Counted from the first letter of the stretch, positions 45,096 through 54,452 are shown. The stretch: DNA of 64,000 bases from Pseudomonas grandcourensis (GCF_039909015.1 NZ_CP150919.1:1402501-1466500); one strand, 5' to 3'. Numbers and translations are program-made. Notes: generated by a model from the sequence alone, not told the origin.

Positions 45096-45166
45096 GAGCA
45101 AGCTCGCTCCCACAGAGATCTCATAGGCACTGAAGATCCAATGTAGGAGCGAGCCTGCCCGCGAAG
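45096..45166. repeat. Degenerate REP pair
   Basis: A reverse partial REP (GAGCAAGCTCGCTCCCACA at 45096-45114) and a forward one (TGTAGGAGCGAGCCTGCCCG at 45142-45161) lie 27 bases apart between the MFS gene and the end of rapA. Their orientation is outward, unlike the REPINs. Confidence 0.6.
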
Positions 45167-45205
45167 AGGCCATCAGCAGCACTACTGAAATTGAAGTAAA
45201 CAAAA

Positions 45206-45230
45206 AGGCCCGCATCACTGCGGGCCTTCT
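45206..45230. terminator. Intrinsic terminator after rapA and the MFS gene
   Basis: AGGCCCGC pairs with GCGGGCCT around an ATCACT loop and is flanked by an A-run and a T-run. It lies between convergent genes, so it can end both. Confidence 0.85.
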
Positions 45231-45254
45231 TTTTAAGCAGGGTGGAGCAGGGGA

Positions 45255-48101
45255 TTAACCCGCCACCAACACCCGAATCGCTTCCAGTCGCAGCGCAGCC
45301 TTGTCGAGCATGGCCAGGCCTTGCTCACGTTGTTTGCGCAGGGCCACCAGTTCGCTGTCGCGCACGGTCGGGTTGACCGCTTGCAAGGCAGTGAGGCGCG
45401 CAAGTTCTTCCTCGGTATCAGCGGCCAGGCGACGCTGCGCCTCGGCGACACGTTCAGTGTGGCGCGGCAGGATCTTCGCTTCACCGGCGTTGATCCGTGG
45501 CGTCAGTTGGTCACGCTGGGCCTGGATGAACTTGTTGGCGCTGGCACGCGGTACGCTTTCGAGCTGGTCGTTCAAGGTTTCGAACGACACGCGGGCCGAC
45601 AGGTCGTTGCCGTTGGTGTCGAGCAGGCAACGCAGGGCGGCCGGCGGTAGGTAACGGCCCAGTTGCAGTGAGCGCGGGGCAACCACTTCGCTGACATACA
45701 GCAGTTCCAGCAACACGGTGCCGGGCTTGAGCGCCTTGTTCTTGATCAGCGCCACGGCGGTATTGCCCATGGAGCCGGACAGGACCAGGTCCATGCCGCC
45801 CTGAACCATCGGGTGCTCCCAGGTGATGAACTGCATGTCTTCGCGAGACAGCGCCTGGTTACGGTCGTAGGTGATGGTTACGCCTTCGTCGTCGCCCAGC
45901 GGGAAGCTGGCGTCGAGCATTTTTTCGCTCGGCTTGAGGATCAGCGCGTTTTCCGAATGGTCTTCGCTGTCGATGCCGAAGGCGTCGAACAGGGTTTCCA
46001 TGTAGATCGGCAGCGCGAACTGATCGTCTTGCTCAAGGATATCTTCCACCAGCGCATCGCCTTCGCCAGCGCCGCCGGAGTTGAGTTCCAGCAGACGGTC
46101 ACGACCGGTGTGCAACTCGGCTTCCAGACGTTCACGCTCGGTGCGGGCTTCGTCGATCAGCGCTTGCCACTCGCCATCGTCGGCTTCTTCGAGCAGTGGC
46201 AGCAGGCGCGGGCCGAACTGGTGCTGCAGGGCGTTGCCGGTCGGGCAGGTATTGAGGAATGCGTTCAGCGCTTCGTGGTACCACTGGAACAGACGCTCTT
46301 GCGGGCTGGTTTCCAGGTACGGCACGTGCAGTTCGATGATGTGCTTCTGGCCGATCCGGTCCAGGCGACCGATGCGTTGTTCCAGCAGGTCCGGGTGGGA
46401 CGGCAGGTCGAACAGCACCAGGTGATGGGAGAACTGGAAGTTGCGGCCTTCACTGCCAATTTCCGAGCAGATCAGCACTTGCGCGCCAAACTCTTCGTCG
46501 GCGAAGTAGGCGGCGGCGCGGTCACGCTCGAGGATGTTCATGCCTTCATGGAACACCGTGGCCGGGATACCGGAGCGCACGCGCAGGGCGTCTTCCAGGT
46601 CCATGGCGGTTTCGGCGTGGGCGCAGATCACCAGCACTTTGGTGCGCTTGAGCATCTTCAGTTGATCGATCAGCCACTCGACGCGCGGGTCGAACTTCCA
46701 CCAGCGTTCTTCTTCGCTGGCGTCCGGTTGGGCCTGGAAGCTGACTTCCGGGTACAGCTCGGCGTGATCGCCCAGCGGCAGTTCGAGGTATTCGTCCGGG
46801 CACGGCAGCGGGTACGGGTGCAGCTTGCGCTCCGGGAAACCCTGCACGGCGGCGCGGGTGTTACGGAACAGCACGCGGCCGGTGCCGTGGCGGTCGAGCA
46901 ATTCACGCACCAGACGCGCGCTGGCTTCGGTGTCGCCATCGTTGACGGCGGCCAGCAGGGCTTCGCCTTCGTTGCCGAGGAAGCCGTGGATGGTCTTGTG
47001 GGCTTGCGGCGACAGGCGCCCCTTGTCCAGCAACTCCTGAACGGCTTCAGCCACCGGGCGATAGTTTTCGCTCTCGGCGCGGAAGGCTTGCAGGTCGTGG
47101 AAACGGTTCGGGTCGAGCAGGCGCAGACGGGCGAAGTGGCTGTCCTGGCCCAGTTGTTCCGGGGTGGCGGTCAACAGCAACACGCCGGGAATGGTCTCGG
47201 CGAGTTGTTCGACCAGGGAATATTCAGGGCTGACCTGATCTTCGTGCCACACCAGATGGTGAGCCTCGTCGACCACCAGCAAGTCCCAGCCCGCCGCGAA
47301 CAGCGCGTCCTGGGCCTTCTCGTCGTCCACCAGCCACTCAAGCGCGACCAGCGCGAGCTGGGTGTCTTCGAAGGGGTTGCTGGCATCGCTTTCGATGAAG
47401 CGTTCTTCGTCGAACAGCGCGACCTGCAGGTTGAAGCGGCGGCGCATCTCGACCAGCCACTGGTGCTGCAGGTTCTCCGGAACCAGAATCAGCACGCGGT
47501 TGGCACGGCCCGAGAGCAATTGACGATGGATCACCAGGCCGGCTTCGATGGTTTTACCCAGGCCCACTTCGTCGGCCAGCAGAACCCGTGGCGCGATACG
47601 GTCGGCGACTTCGCGGGCAATGTGCAACTGGTGCGCGATCGGTTGCGCACGCACGCCACCCAGGCCCCAAAGGGAGGACTGCAACTGGCGGCTGGTGTGT
47701 TCCAGGGTGTGATAACGCAGGGAGAACCAGGCCAGCGGGTCGATCTGGCCGGCGAACAGACGGTCGCTGGCCAGGCGGAACTGGATGAAGTTCGACAGTT
47801 GGGTTTCCGGCAGGGTGACCACTTCGTTCTGCCCGTTGAGGCCGTGGTAAACCAGCAGGCCATCGACGTCGTCGACTTCGCGAACAGTCAGCTTCCAGCC
47901 TTCGAAGTGAGTGATGGAATCACCGGGCGAAAACCGCACACGGGTGAGGGGCGCATTCCTTAGCGCGTACTGGCGAGTGTCGCCAGTGGCCGGATAGAGC
48001 ACGGTCAACAAGCGGCCGTCCTGTGCCAGAACGGTGCCTAAACCCAGCTCGGCTTCGCTGTCACTGATCCAGCGTTGCCCCGGTTGATACTGCTGCGCCA
48101 T
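45255..48101 (-). CDS. rapA: RNA polymerase-associated ATPase RapA (HepA)
   Basis: A 948-residue SNF2/SWI2-family ATPase that binds RNA polymerase and helps recycle it after transcription. N-terminal tandem Tudor-like domains ([15 protein letters not shown], about 12-26) precede the helicase core with DEVGLGKT near 178-185 and DEAH near 279-282. The SNF2 C-terminal motif [21 protein letters not shown] is near 555-575, and the C-terminal RapA-specific domain is complete. Length is close to the usual 950-968 residues. It is a single gene ended by a good terminator. Confidence 0.97.
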   Translation of the reverse strand: MAQQYQPGQRWISDSEAELGLGTVLAQDGRLLTVLYPATGDTRQYALRNAPLTRVRFSPGDSITHFEGWKLTVREVDDVDGLLVYHGLNGQNEVVTLPETQLSNFIQFRLASDRLFAGQIDPLAWFSLRYHTLEHTSRQLQSSLWGLGGVRAQPIAHQLHIAREVADRIAPRVLLADEVGLGKTIEAGLVIHRQLLSGRANRVLILVPENLQHQWLVEMRRRFNLQVALFDEERFIESDASNPFEDTQLALVALEWLVDDEKAQDALFAAGWDLLVVDEAHHLVWHEDQVSPEYSLVEQLAETIPGVLLLTATPEQLGQDSHFARLRLLDPNRFHDLQAFRAESENYRPVAEAVQELLDKGRLSPQAHKTIHGFLGNEGEALLAAVNDGDTEASARLVRELLDRHGTGRVLFRNTRAAVQGFPERKLHPYPLPCPDEYLELPLGDHAELYPEVSFQAQPDASEEERWWKFDPRVEWLIDQLKMLKRTKVLVICAHAETAMDLEDALRVRSGIPATVFHEGMNILERDRAAAYFADEEFGAQVLICSEIGSEGRNFQFSHHLVLFDLPSHPDLLEQRIGRLDRIGQKHIIELHVPYLETSPQERLFQWYHEALNAFLNTCPTGNALQHQFGPRLLPLLEEADDGEWQALIDEARTERERLEAELHTGRDRLLELNSGGAGEGDALVEDILEQDDQFALPIYMETLFDAFGIDSEDHSENALILKPSEKMLDASFPLGDDEGVTITYDRNQALSREDMQFITWEHPMVQGGMDLVLSGSMGNTAVALIKNKALKPGTVLLELLYVSEVVAPRSLQLGRYLPPAALRCLLDTNGNDLSARVSFETLNDQLESVPRASANKFIQAQRDQLTPRINAGEAKILPRHTERVAEAQRRLAADTEEELARLTALQAVNPTVRDSELVALRKQREQGLAMLDKAALRLEAIRVLVAG

Positions 48102-48318
48102 GCTGCCTGACTCCCACCTGAAAAAGCGGGCTATCTTAACGGAATGAGGGCTTCAGGGCCAAAGGACTCTCAGAAAAACTCACAGTCATACGTTAGCCCA
48201 CCTGTGCATGACGCGCCGCTCATCGCACTAATGAGTGCCAAATGAGTCACAGTTTGCGACCGATGGCTCAAGTCGCCATCCCCGCAGCCGACAGCCTGCT
48301 GACAGGAGACTGAAAAAC

Positions 48319-48660
48319 ATGCTGCCACCGATGCTCCCCTTGAGTGCCGTGCCGATCACTTCACAGACCGACCCGATCCGACCGCGTCCGGATATTCCAC
48401 CGGTGGTGCCGGTGCAGGAAAGCTCCAGTGAAAGCACGATCGACCTGCAAAAGCGCAATCCTGAAGAGGACGGGCTGGTGCTGCGCGAAGAGCAGCGCCG
48501 CAGGCAGGAGCAGGAACGACGTCGCCACGAGGCTGATAATGACCCCGAGGCTCACCTGGCGATTCCCGGGGATGAGCTCAATGCCGACAACACCGTGCCG
48601 GTGGCGCCGCTGATGGAAGATCAGCCGCGGCAGGGGCTGTGGGTCGATATCGAGATTTGA
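48319..48660 (+). CDS. Conserved hypothetical protein with charged helical core
   Basis: A 113-residue protein. CAGGAGAC stands 8 bases before the ATG at 48319. The first 35 residues are rich in Pro, Leu and Ser; residues about 50-72 form a strongly charged helix (EEQRRRQEQERRRHEAD). The C-terminus ends GLWVDIEI. There is no signal peptide or catalytic motif. I recall homologues in Pseudomonas carrying a misleading automatic name (aspartate-semialdehyde dehydrogenase); nothing here supports that enzyme. Confidence 0.7.
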   Translation: MLPPMLPLSAVPITSQTDPIRPRPDIPPVVPVQESSSESTIDLQKRNPEEDGLVLREEQRRRQEQERRRHEADNDPEAHLAIPGDELNADNTVPVAPLMEDQPRQGLWVDIEI

Positions 48661-48759
48661 GCGCAGGCTGGTCAGCAAGGCCGTCAGGCCGCATTATTGG
48701 CGCAGGGTTGCCGAACGCTACGGCGGCTGAAACTCATTTCAAGCGATGCACTGACCGCC

Positions 48760-48921
48760 ATGAGCCAAGACGACAAACTGATTGACCTCAATGCTGAGCG
48801 CGCCAAGCGTGTTCATGACCTCAATGACAAGCGACTCAATGAAGTTCGCCAGGCGTTCGAACAGGCCATGCCATTGGGCAAGGCGAAAAAAAAGCCGAAA
48901 AACAAACCGAAAAAACGCTGA
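48760..48921 (+). CDS. Small charged hypothetical protein
   Basis: A 53-residue protein, mostly a charged helix (DLNAERAKRVHDLNDKRLNE) ending in a basic, lysine-rich tail (AKKKPKNKPKK). The start at 48760 is chosen because the sequence becomes protein-like there, though the ribosome site is poor. A small basic protein like this could bind RNA or DNA. The low-complexity tail makes the call less certain. Confidence 0.6.
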   Translation: MSQDDKLIDLNAERAKRVHDLNDKRLNEVRQAFEQAMPLGKAKKKPKNKPKKR

Positions 48922-48936
48922 AATCCCCCGCATTCA

Positions 48937-48950
48937 TTGATGCGGGTCAA
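48937..48950. promoter_or_regulatory. Anr/FNR box, upstream copy
   Basis: TTGATGCGGGTCAA matches the Anr/FNR site TTGATNNNNATCAA with one change. It is centred 49 bases upstream of a second identical-type box, ahead of ccoM. Confidence 0.65.
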
Positions 48951-48985
48951 ACTTCTCCCTTCCTCTTGCCCAGTCTCGGGCGACA

Positions 48986-48999
48986 TTGATCCCGGTCAA
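48986..48999. promoter_or_regulatory. Anr/FNR box, promoter-proximal copy
   Basis: TTGATCCCGGTCAA also matches the Anr/FNR consensus with one change. Its centre (48992.5) lies about 41 bases before the point expected from a TTAACT -10 element at 49021, the standard position for activation by an oxygen sensor of this family. Confidence 0.75.
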
Positions 49000-49064
49000 T
49001 ATTCTCTCCTGCCTGTTTGGTTAACTTAGCCCTATCGCAACAGGGCAGGTACAGGAGACGCGTC

Positions 49065-49175
49065 ATGTTTTTCGACAACGTGGTGATCGCCGGAGTGCTG
49101 ACTGTCAGCCTCATGTTTGTATTTTTTGCAGGGTTCGGACTTTTTATCTGGAAGGATTCGCACAAGCGGAAGTAA
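49065..49175 (+). CDS. ccoM: Cbb3-type cytochrome oxidase small subunit CcoM
   Basis: A 36-residue protein that gene finders easily miss. AGGAGA stands ahead of the ATG. It has a single transmembrane helix (GVLTVSLMFVFFAGFGLFIW, about residues 10-29), an acidic short N-terminus (MFFDNV) and a basic end (KDSHKRK). This closely resembles the CcoM subunit that I recall from the P. stutzeri cbb3 oxidase structure, which is needed for assembly or stability of the enzyme. Two Anr boxes upstream fit low-oxygen induction, and a UUCG hairpin terminator follows. The oxidase genes themselves are not in this window. Confidence 0.85.
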   Translation: MFFDNVVIAGVLTVSLMFVFFAGFGLFIWKDSHKRK

Positions 49176-49216
49176 CCGTAGTTCTTTCTGGATGTAATGA
49201 GCACGCAAGGCATTTT

Positions 49217-49242
49217 GGGCAACTTCGGTTGCCCTTTTTTTG
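49217..49242 (+). terminator. Intrinsic terminator after ccoM
   Basis: GGGCAAC pairs with GTTGCCC around a stable TTCG tetraloop, followed by a seven-base T-run. This is a textbook terminator 42 bases past the ccoM stop. Confidence 0.92.
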
Positions 49243-49321
49243 CCTGCAAAAAACTGTTGGAGTGCATAAAGCCCGCTCCTACATGGGTTCTATGGTGTTA
49301 AGAAACTCATGGCAATAAAAA

Positions 49322-49350
49322 AGGCGCGGTCCTTGCGGAGCGCGCCTTTT
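49322..49350 (-). terminator. Intrinsic terminator after the Pit gene
   Basis: AGGCGCG pairs with CGCGCCT around a loop of about 12 bases, with a run of As before it on the plus strand that becomes the T-run on the minus strand. It lies just past the Pit stop codon. Confidence 0.75.
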
Positions 49351-49366
49351 CTGGTTTGGCTGCTTA

Positions 49367-50842
49367 TCAGCTGCCAAGGGCCTTCGATGCCAGCCAGAAC
49401 AACCCGGCCGACAGGGCCACGGTGGCTGGCAGGGTCAATACCCAGGCCAGCAGGATGGTTCTGACGGTGCCGCTTTGCAGGCCGCTTTTGTTGGCGACCA
49501 TGGTGCCCGCCACACCCGAGGACAGCACGTGGGTGGTGGAAACCGGCAGGCTGAAGATGTTCGCCATGCCGATCAGGGTGGCGGTGGTGATCTGCGCCGA
49601 CATGCCTTGGGAGTAGGTCATGCCTTGCTTGCCGATCTTCTCGCCAATGGTCAGTACCACGCGTTTCCAGCCGACCATGGTGCCCAGGCCCAAGGCCAGT
49701 GCAACCGCCAGGATCACCCAGAACGGGGCGTATTCGGTGGTGGTGGTCAGGTCCTTGCGCAGCTTGTCCAGGTCAGCCTTTTCACGGGCGCCGAGCGTTG
49801 GCAACTTGCTGACTTTCTTCGCCGTGTCGTCCAGGCAGAGCAGGTAACGACGCACTTCGATGCGGCTTTCCGACGGCAGCGAGTGATAGTCGGCTACACC
49901 CTTGAGGGTGCCGAGCAGGGCGGTGATGGTCGGTTCGGTCTGTTGCGGGTTGCAACGGAACTTCTCCGGCAGATCGCCTTCCACGCTCTTGCCCAGGGCC
50001 AGGAACTCGCCCAGGGTTTCAGAATTACGCTGGTAGAACTGGCTCAGGTGCAGCGTGGCGTCGCGAGTCCGCTCGATCTGATAGGTCGTGCTGTTCAGGT
50101 CGAGAACGAACTGCGCCGGCACGATACCGATCAGGACCAGCATGATCAGGCCGATACCTTTCTGGCCATCGTTGGAGCCGTGCACGAAACTCACGGCCAT
50201 GGCCGAGATCACCAGTACCAGGCGATTCCAGAATGGCGGGTGCTTCTTGTCGTCGATCTTGCGGCGCTGTTCCGGCGTCTTGTGCATCTTCGACAGCGGA
50301 CGCCACCATTTAAGACCGATCAGGATCAGCGCGGCGATCAGGAAGCCGGCCATTGGCGAGAACACCAGCGAGGCGCCGATATCGATCGCTTTCTGCCAGT
50401 TCACACCGTCAGCCAGCGGAATATCGTTGATCAGGGCATTGGCCAGGCCGACACCGAGGATCGAACCGATCAGCGTGTGGGAACTGGACGCGGGAATACC
50501 GAAGTACCAGGTGCCCAGGTTCCAGGTAATGGCGGCGGCGAGCAACGAGAACACCATGGCGAGTCCGTGACCAGTGTTCACATTGATCAGCAGTTCTACC
50601 GGCAGCAGGTGGACGATGGCATACGCCACGCCGACCCCGCCCAGCAGCACGCCGAGGAAGTTGAACACACCGGAGAAGAACACCGCCAGGTGAGGCGGCA
50701 TGGCTTTGGTGTAGATAACGGTCGCCACCGCGTTAGCGGTGTCATGAAAGCCGTTGATGAACTCGAAGGCGAGGACAAAGGCCAGGGCGAGCAAGAGGCT
50801 CACAAGCACCCAAGCATCCAGTCCGCTGAATAAATCGATCAT
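49367..50842 (-). CDS. pit: Low-affinity inorganic phosphate transporter, Pit family
   Basis: A 491-residue inner-membrane carrier for metal-phosphate complexes coupled to protons. The two inverted-repeat signatures GFHDTANAVATVIYTKAMPP (about 31-50) and HGSNDGQKGIGLIMLVLIGI (about 221-240) are clear. The large cytoplasmic loop (about 250-380) separates the halves. Length and topology match PitA. A possible Pho box lies upstream on the other strand; its connection to this gene is unclear. Confidence 0.93.
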   Translation of the reverse strand: MIDLFSGLDAWVLVSLLLALAFVLAFEFINGFHDTANAVATVIYTKAMPPHLAVFFSGVFNFLGVLLGGVGVAYAIVHLLPVELLINVNTGHGLAMVFSLLAAAITWNLGTWYFGIPASSSHTLIGSILGVGLANALINDIPLADGVNWQKAIDIGASLVFSPMAGFLIAALILIGLKWWRPLSKMHKTPEQRRKIDDKKHPPFWNRLVLVISAMAVSFVHGSNDGQKGIGLIMLVLIGIVPAQFVLDLNSTTYQIERTRDATLHLSQFYQRNSETLGEFLALGKSVEGDLPEKFRCNPQQTEPTITALLGTLKGVADYHSLPSESRIEVRRYLLCLDDTAKKVSKLPTLGAREKADLDKLRKDLTTTTEYAPFWVILAVALALGLGTMVGWKRVVLTIGEKIGKQGMTYSQGMSAQITTATLIGMANIFSLPVSTTHVLSSGVAGTMVANKSGLQSGTVRTILLAWVLTLPATVALSAGLFWLASKALGS

Positions 50843-51218
50843 GAAGGTTTTCTGACCCGGTCATAAGGGGGCGCGATTATGCCAGAAAAGACTGCTAATC
50901 AATGCACTAGCTGCTCATCGGTAACATTCTTCAATGATTTTTTTTGCCGCCGCACCTGAAAACCCACGGTTTTGCTGCGTTTTTTAAGTCATTGATTTAA
51001 TTTAAAAAACACACCGTCACAAAACCTTCACAGCCCGGTAAGAGGGGCTTGAACGGTTGTGAGAAAAATCTGAGAAATAGGTCAGATACCGGAAATCTGC
51101 CTGATTCGGCGACGGTGATGGCCGCTGCCCGCTCGTAGCGGGCGCGAAAGGCAGCATCAATACATCCCGCTTTTAACGGGTGCAGAGGCAGGCCCTTGTA
51201 AGGATCAGGCCGAAGCAG
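50843..51218. other. Gene-free region upstream of the Pit gene with a possible Pho box and RNA-like hairpins
   Basis: This 376-base stretch holds the pit promoter on the minus strand (AT-rich near 50935-51010). CCGTCAC (51014-51020) and CCTTCAC (51025-51031) are repeated with an 11-base period, the layout of a Pho box pointing to the plus strand. Downstream, CCCGCT and AGCGGG (51128-51142) and CCCG and CGGG (51166-51180) could form hairpins. No protein-coding gene explains a plus-strand transcript here. I call no RNA gene. Confidence 0.4.
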
Positions 51219-51419
51219 TCACGGCTCTTCGGCTTTGAGTTCCTTTTCCATTTTTTGAATTTCCTGCTGGAAAACCTGATCCTGAACGGTGGCGCGTTTA
51301 CGCCAGGGTTTGCGTTCCGGTTCGGGTTGAGCGGCGTAAGTGGTGACTTCTCCGCCGTAAACTTCCTTGTAACGTTGTTCCTGGCGCTCTAGTTCCGCGC
51401 GCAGTTCGTCTTTCGTCAC
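51219..51419 (-). CDS. Small charged hypothetical protein
   Basis: A 66-residue acidic and basic helical protein ([20 protein letters not shown] near the start; [16 protein letters not shown] at the end), with a likely coiled-coil at both ends and a Pro/Arg middle ([11 protein letters not shown]). It has no signal peptide or domain. The composition is protein-like and it stops close to the hairpins in the upstream region. The opposite-strand frame (51180-51392) looks like an antisense shadow. Confidence 0.55.
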   Translation of the reverse strand: MTKDELRAELERQEQRYKEVYGGEVTTYAAQPEPERKPWRKRATVQDQVFQQEIQKMEKELKAEEP

Positions 51420-52111
51420 AGTGCTACCTGTTTGAGTTGGGATAAATTCTGGTGAAAACGCGCTGCATCAATTCGTTTGATCACGTTCGTCGAATGGGCA
51501 ATGCCCGTCAAGGCATCGTTTTTGACAACAAGGTGATCAATACTTCCATGTCACAGGCGGCCACGGCACCAGAGATAAATAGCTGACGTAGCTTCAGTTT
51601 CCTGTTTCGGCAAGCGCATCGGCAAGGCTGTGCAATGCGGATCTGGCGCTTGCGGCGGGCAACGGCGACGGAACATCGCATTGCCGGGCAGCGGGTTCGG
51701 CAAGTAAAAAACCGAAGCGCTACTGAATTGTATTATAGCGGCCGATTTGAAGAACACTATCTCCAAAGAGTTAAAAGTTGTTCTTGGTGTGTGACCGTTT
51801 TGTTGCTCGCAACTTTACGATTAAGTGGAGCGTCGACTGATACCAGATCGCTGCGATGCCTTTCTGATGCCATTAAGTCAGGCAAGTTGCGGTAATTGGA
51901 TTGCCCCATTAAGTCCTGTGTCGAGTTGGCGTAAACATGGGGTCGTGTGTCGGCGGAAAAAACGGGCATCGGTGGATCCGGTTGTTCATTTGGTGGATTG
52001 CGATTATCGGTCGAGCGTTCGATAATCGCACGGAGTTGGCGGGCCGGGCTTGAGCGTCAGGCGCTGGCCCTTTGTAATAGTCGCTGATCCGAATGGGTAA
52101 AAGGACCTTGT
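51420..52111. other. Long gene-free region before pcaR
   Basis: This 692-base stretch has no gene I can support. Short frames on both strands (51551-51766, 51635-51895, 51757-51969) have implausible products or no ribosome site. The part around 51720-51830 is visibly poorer in GC than its neighbours, which may mark a decayed insertion or promoter region. The pcaR operator and promoter lie at its right end. Confidence 0.45.
52001..52028. promoter_or_regulatory. PcaR operator upstream of pcaR
   Basis: CGATTATCG (52001-52009) and its inverted partner CGATAATCG (52020-52028) start exactly 19 bases apart. The right copy lies in GTTCGATAATCGCAC (52017-52031), which matches the PcaR site I recall from P. 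putida. It should mediate autoregulation of pcaR. Confidence 0.75.
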
Positions 52112-52954
52112 ATGAACGATCAAATGCGTAATTCCTTCGCTTCAGTGGCTCCTCCCATCGTTGCCTCACCTGCCAAACGGATCCAGGCACTGACCGGCGA
52201 CCCGGATTTCATGACGTCCCTGGCCCGTGGCCTGGCCGTGGTGCAAGCGTTCCAGGAGCGCAAACGGCACCTGACCATCGCCCAGATCAGCCACCGCACG
52301 GAAATTCCCCGCGCTGCCGTGCGCCGTTGCCTGCACACCCTGATCAAGCTCGGCTACGCCACCACCGACGGCCGCACCTATTCGCTGCTGCCCAAAGTGC
52401 TGACCCTCGGCCATGCCTATGTGTCCTCGACGCCACTGGCGGTTTCCGCCCAGCCTTACCTGGACCGCATGAGCGAGCAACTGCACGAGGCCTGCAACAT
52501 GGCCACGCTGGAGGGTGATGACATTCTGTACATCGCCCGCTCTGCGACCACCCAACGCCTGATTTCGGTGGACCTGTCGGTAGGCGGGCGCTTGCCGGCC
52601 TATTGCACATCGATGGGACGGATCCTGTTGGCCGCGCTGGATGACACCTCGCTGGGCGAATACCTCGACCACGCCGAATTGCAAGCCAAGACCAGCCGCA
52701 CGATCCACACCCCCGAGGCATTGCTCGAATGCCTGCAAGAAGTACGACTGCAAGGCTGGTGCATCGTCGACCAGGAACTCGAGCAAGGGCTGCGTTCGAT
52801 TGCCGTCCCGGTGTACGACGCTTCCGGGCAGGTGGTTGCGGCCCTCAACGTCAGTACCCATGCGGGGCGGGTCAGCCGCAATGAGCTTGAACAGCGTTTC
52901 CTGCCCGGTTTGTTGAGCGCCAGCCGCGACCTCAGCGCCCAGTTGTTTGCCTAA
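52112..52954 (+). CDS. pcaR: Beta-ketoadipate pathway regulator PcaR (IclR family)
   Basis: A 280-residue IclR-family regulator that responds to beta-ketoadipate. Residues about 32-90 form the winged helix-turn-helix (SLARGLAVVQAF, ISHRTEIPRAAVRRCLHTL). The effector-binding GAF-like domain fills about 105-275. The match to PcaR is supported by its position ahead of pcaK and by the conserved ICLR-end motif LRSIAVPVYDASGQVVAALN. It should activate pcaK, pcaIJF and other pca genes from the operators found nearby and repress itself. Confidence 0.93.
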   Translation: MNDQMRNSFASVAPPIVASPAKRIQALTGDPDFMTSLARGLAVVQAFQERKRHLTIAQISHRTEIPRAAVRRCLHTLIKLGYATTDGRTYSLLPKVLTLGHAYVSSTPLAVSAQPYLDRMSEQLHEACNMATLEGDDILYIARSATTQRLISVDLSVGGRLPAYCTSMGRILLAALDDTSLGEYLDHAELQAKTSRTIHTPEALLECLQEVRLQGWCIVDQELEQGLRSIAVPVYDASGQVVAALNVSTHAGRVSRNELEQRFLPGLLSASRDLSAQLFA

Positions 52955-52958
52955 GCTG

Positions 52959-52990
52959 TTCGATAAACGCACAGAGTTGCGTTTATCGAA
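52959..52990. promoter_or_regulatory. PcaR operator between pcaR and pcaK
   Basis: A 13-base perfect inverted repeat (TTCGATAAACGCA and complement) with a six-base spacer. The inner nine-base cores CGATAAACG and CGTTTATCG start 19 bases apart, as in the other two pca sites. It lies about 90 bases before pcaK. Confidence 0.8.
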
Positions 52991-53077
52991 TTGACGCTGT
53001 TTCCTGCGGATCATTACTGTCGCGGCTTCGTCAGCATCTGCTGACACCGTTCGACAGCGATCCGTGGAATAAAAATA

Positions 53078-54424
53078 ATGAACCAGCCTCAGTCTGCTGT
53101 AGGAAACTGCCTCGACGTGCAGTCCTTCATCAATGCCCAACCCATTTCGCGCTACCAGTGGCGCGTGGTGATCCTGTGTTTCCTGATTGTCTTCCTCGAT
53201 GGCCTCGACACTGCGGCCATGGGTTTCATCGCCCCGGCCCTGTCCCAGGACTGGGGTATCGACCGCGCCAGTCTCGGCCCGGTGATGAGTGCGGCGTTGA
53301 TCGGCATGGTCTTCGGCGCACTGGGCTCCGGCCCTCTGGCTGACCGCTTCGGGCGAAAAGTCGTACTGGTCGGTGCGGTGCTGTTGTTCGGCGCCTTCAG
53401 TCTGGCCTCTGCCTACAGCAGCAATGTCGATCAATTGCTGGTGTTGCGCTTCCTGACCGGCCTGGGTCTGGGCGCCGGCATGCCGAACGCCACCACGCTG
53501 CTGTCGGAGTACACACCGGAGCGCAAGAAGTCCCTGCTGGTGACCAGCATGTTCTGCGGCTTCAACCTCGGCATGGCTGGCGGCGGATTTATCTCGGCCA
53601 AGCTGATTCCGGCCTTTGGCTGGCACAGCCTGCTGCTGATCGGCGGGGTTCTGCCGTTGATCCTCGCCGTCGTTTTGCTGCTCTGGCTGCCGGAGTCGGC
53701 GCGTTACCTGGTGGTGCGTAACCGCGGTACGGACAAAGTGCGCAAGGCACTGGCGCCGATCGATCCGACGGTGGTGGCCCAGGCGTCCAGCTTCAGCGTG
53801 CCGGAGCAGAAAACCGTGAAGGCGCGCAATGTGTTCGCGGTGATCTTCTCCGGCACCTACAGCACCGGCACCTTGCTGCTGTGGCTGACCTACTTCATGG
53901 GCCTGGTGATCGTTTACCTGCTGACCAGCTGGCTGCCGACCCTGATGCGCGACAGTGGCGCGAGCATGGAGCAGGCCGCCTTCATCGGCGCGCTGTTCCA
54001 GTTTGGTGGCGTGCTCAGTGCAGTGGGCGTGGGCTGGGCAATGGACCGGTTCAATCCGCACAAGGTCATCGGCACTTTCTACCTGCTGGCCGGGGTATTT
54101 GCCTACGCGGTAGGGCAGAGCCTGGGCAACATCACAATCCTGGCGACCCTGGTGCTGGTGGCCGGGATGTGTGTCAACGGTGCGCAATCGGCGATGCCGT
54201 CACTGGCGGCGCGGTTCTATCCGACTCAAGGGCGGGCCACCGGCGTGTCGTGGATGCTCGGCATCGGTCGCTTCGGCGCCATCCTTGGTGCCTGGATGGG
54301 CGCGACGCTGCTGGGGCTGGGCTGGAACTTCGAGCAGGTGCTGACGGCGCTGGTGATTCCGGCGGCGCTGGCAACGACGGCGGTGGTGATCAAGGGCATG
54401 GTCAGTCATGCGGATGCGACCTGA
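53078..54424 (+). CDS. pcaK: Aromatic acid:H+ symporter PcaK (MFS)
   Basis: A 448-residue carrier of the AAHS family, for 4-hydroxybenzoate and protocatechuate. The family motif FLDGLDTAAMGFIAPAL (about 42-58), with the Asp residues needed for transport and chemotaxis, is intact. The loop motif DRFGRKVVLVGAVLLFGAF (about 88-106) is typical for MFS. It starts 123 bases after pcaR with a PcaR operator in the gap, so it is likely activated by PcaR. In P. putida PcaK also serves as a chemoreceptor for aromatic acids. Confidence 0.93.
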   Translation: MNQPQSAVGNCLDVQSFINAQPISRYQWRVVILCFLIVFLDGLDTAAMGFIAPALSQDWGIDRASLGPVMSAALIGMVFGALGSGPLADRFGRKVVLVGAVLLFGAFSLASAYSSNVDQLLVLRFLTGLGLGAGMPNATTLLSEYTPERKKSLLVTSMFCGFNLGMAGGGFISAKLIPAFGWHSLLLIGGVLPLILAVVLLLWLPESARYLVVRNRGTDKVRKALAPIDPTVVAQASSFSVPEQKTVKARNVFAVIFSGTYSTGTLLLWLTYFMGLVIVYLLTSWLPTLMRDSGASMEQAAFIGALFQFGGVLSAVGVGWAMDRFNPHKVIGTFYLLAGVFAYAVGQSLGNITILATLVLVAGMCVNGAQSAMPSLAARFYPTQGRATGVSWMLGIGRFGAILGAWMGATLLGLGWNFEQVLTALVIPAALATTAVVIKGMVSHADAT

Positions 54425-54452
54425 TTCCGGTTTGAAATAGTGGTGTAGCAGG

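Noticed and set aside
45813..47963. 716-codon plus-strand frame opposite rapA
   Set aside because: Shadow of rapA; the composition is biased to Gln, Val, Gly and His as expected for the antisense of GC-rich genes.
48319..48660. Aspartate-semialdehyde dehydrogenase name used for similar proteins
   Set aside because: The protein is 113 residues with no NADP or catalytic motif of that enzyme.
51180..51392. 70-codon plus-strand frame opposite the small hypothetical gene
   Set aside because: Phe/Leu-rich antisense product; the minus-strand protein has better composition.
51551..51895. Overlapping small frames before pcaR (51551-51766 and 51635-51895)
   Set aside because: Cys-, Arg- and Ser-rich products without ribosome sites; they disagree with each other in frame and strand.
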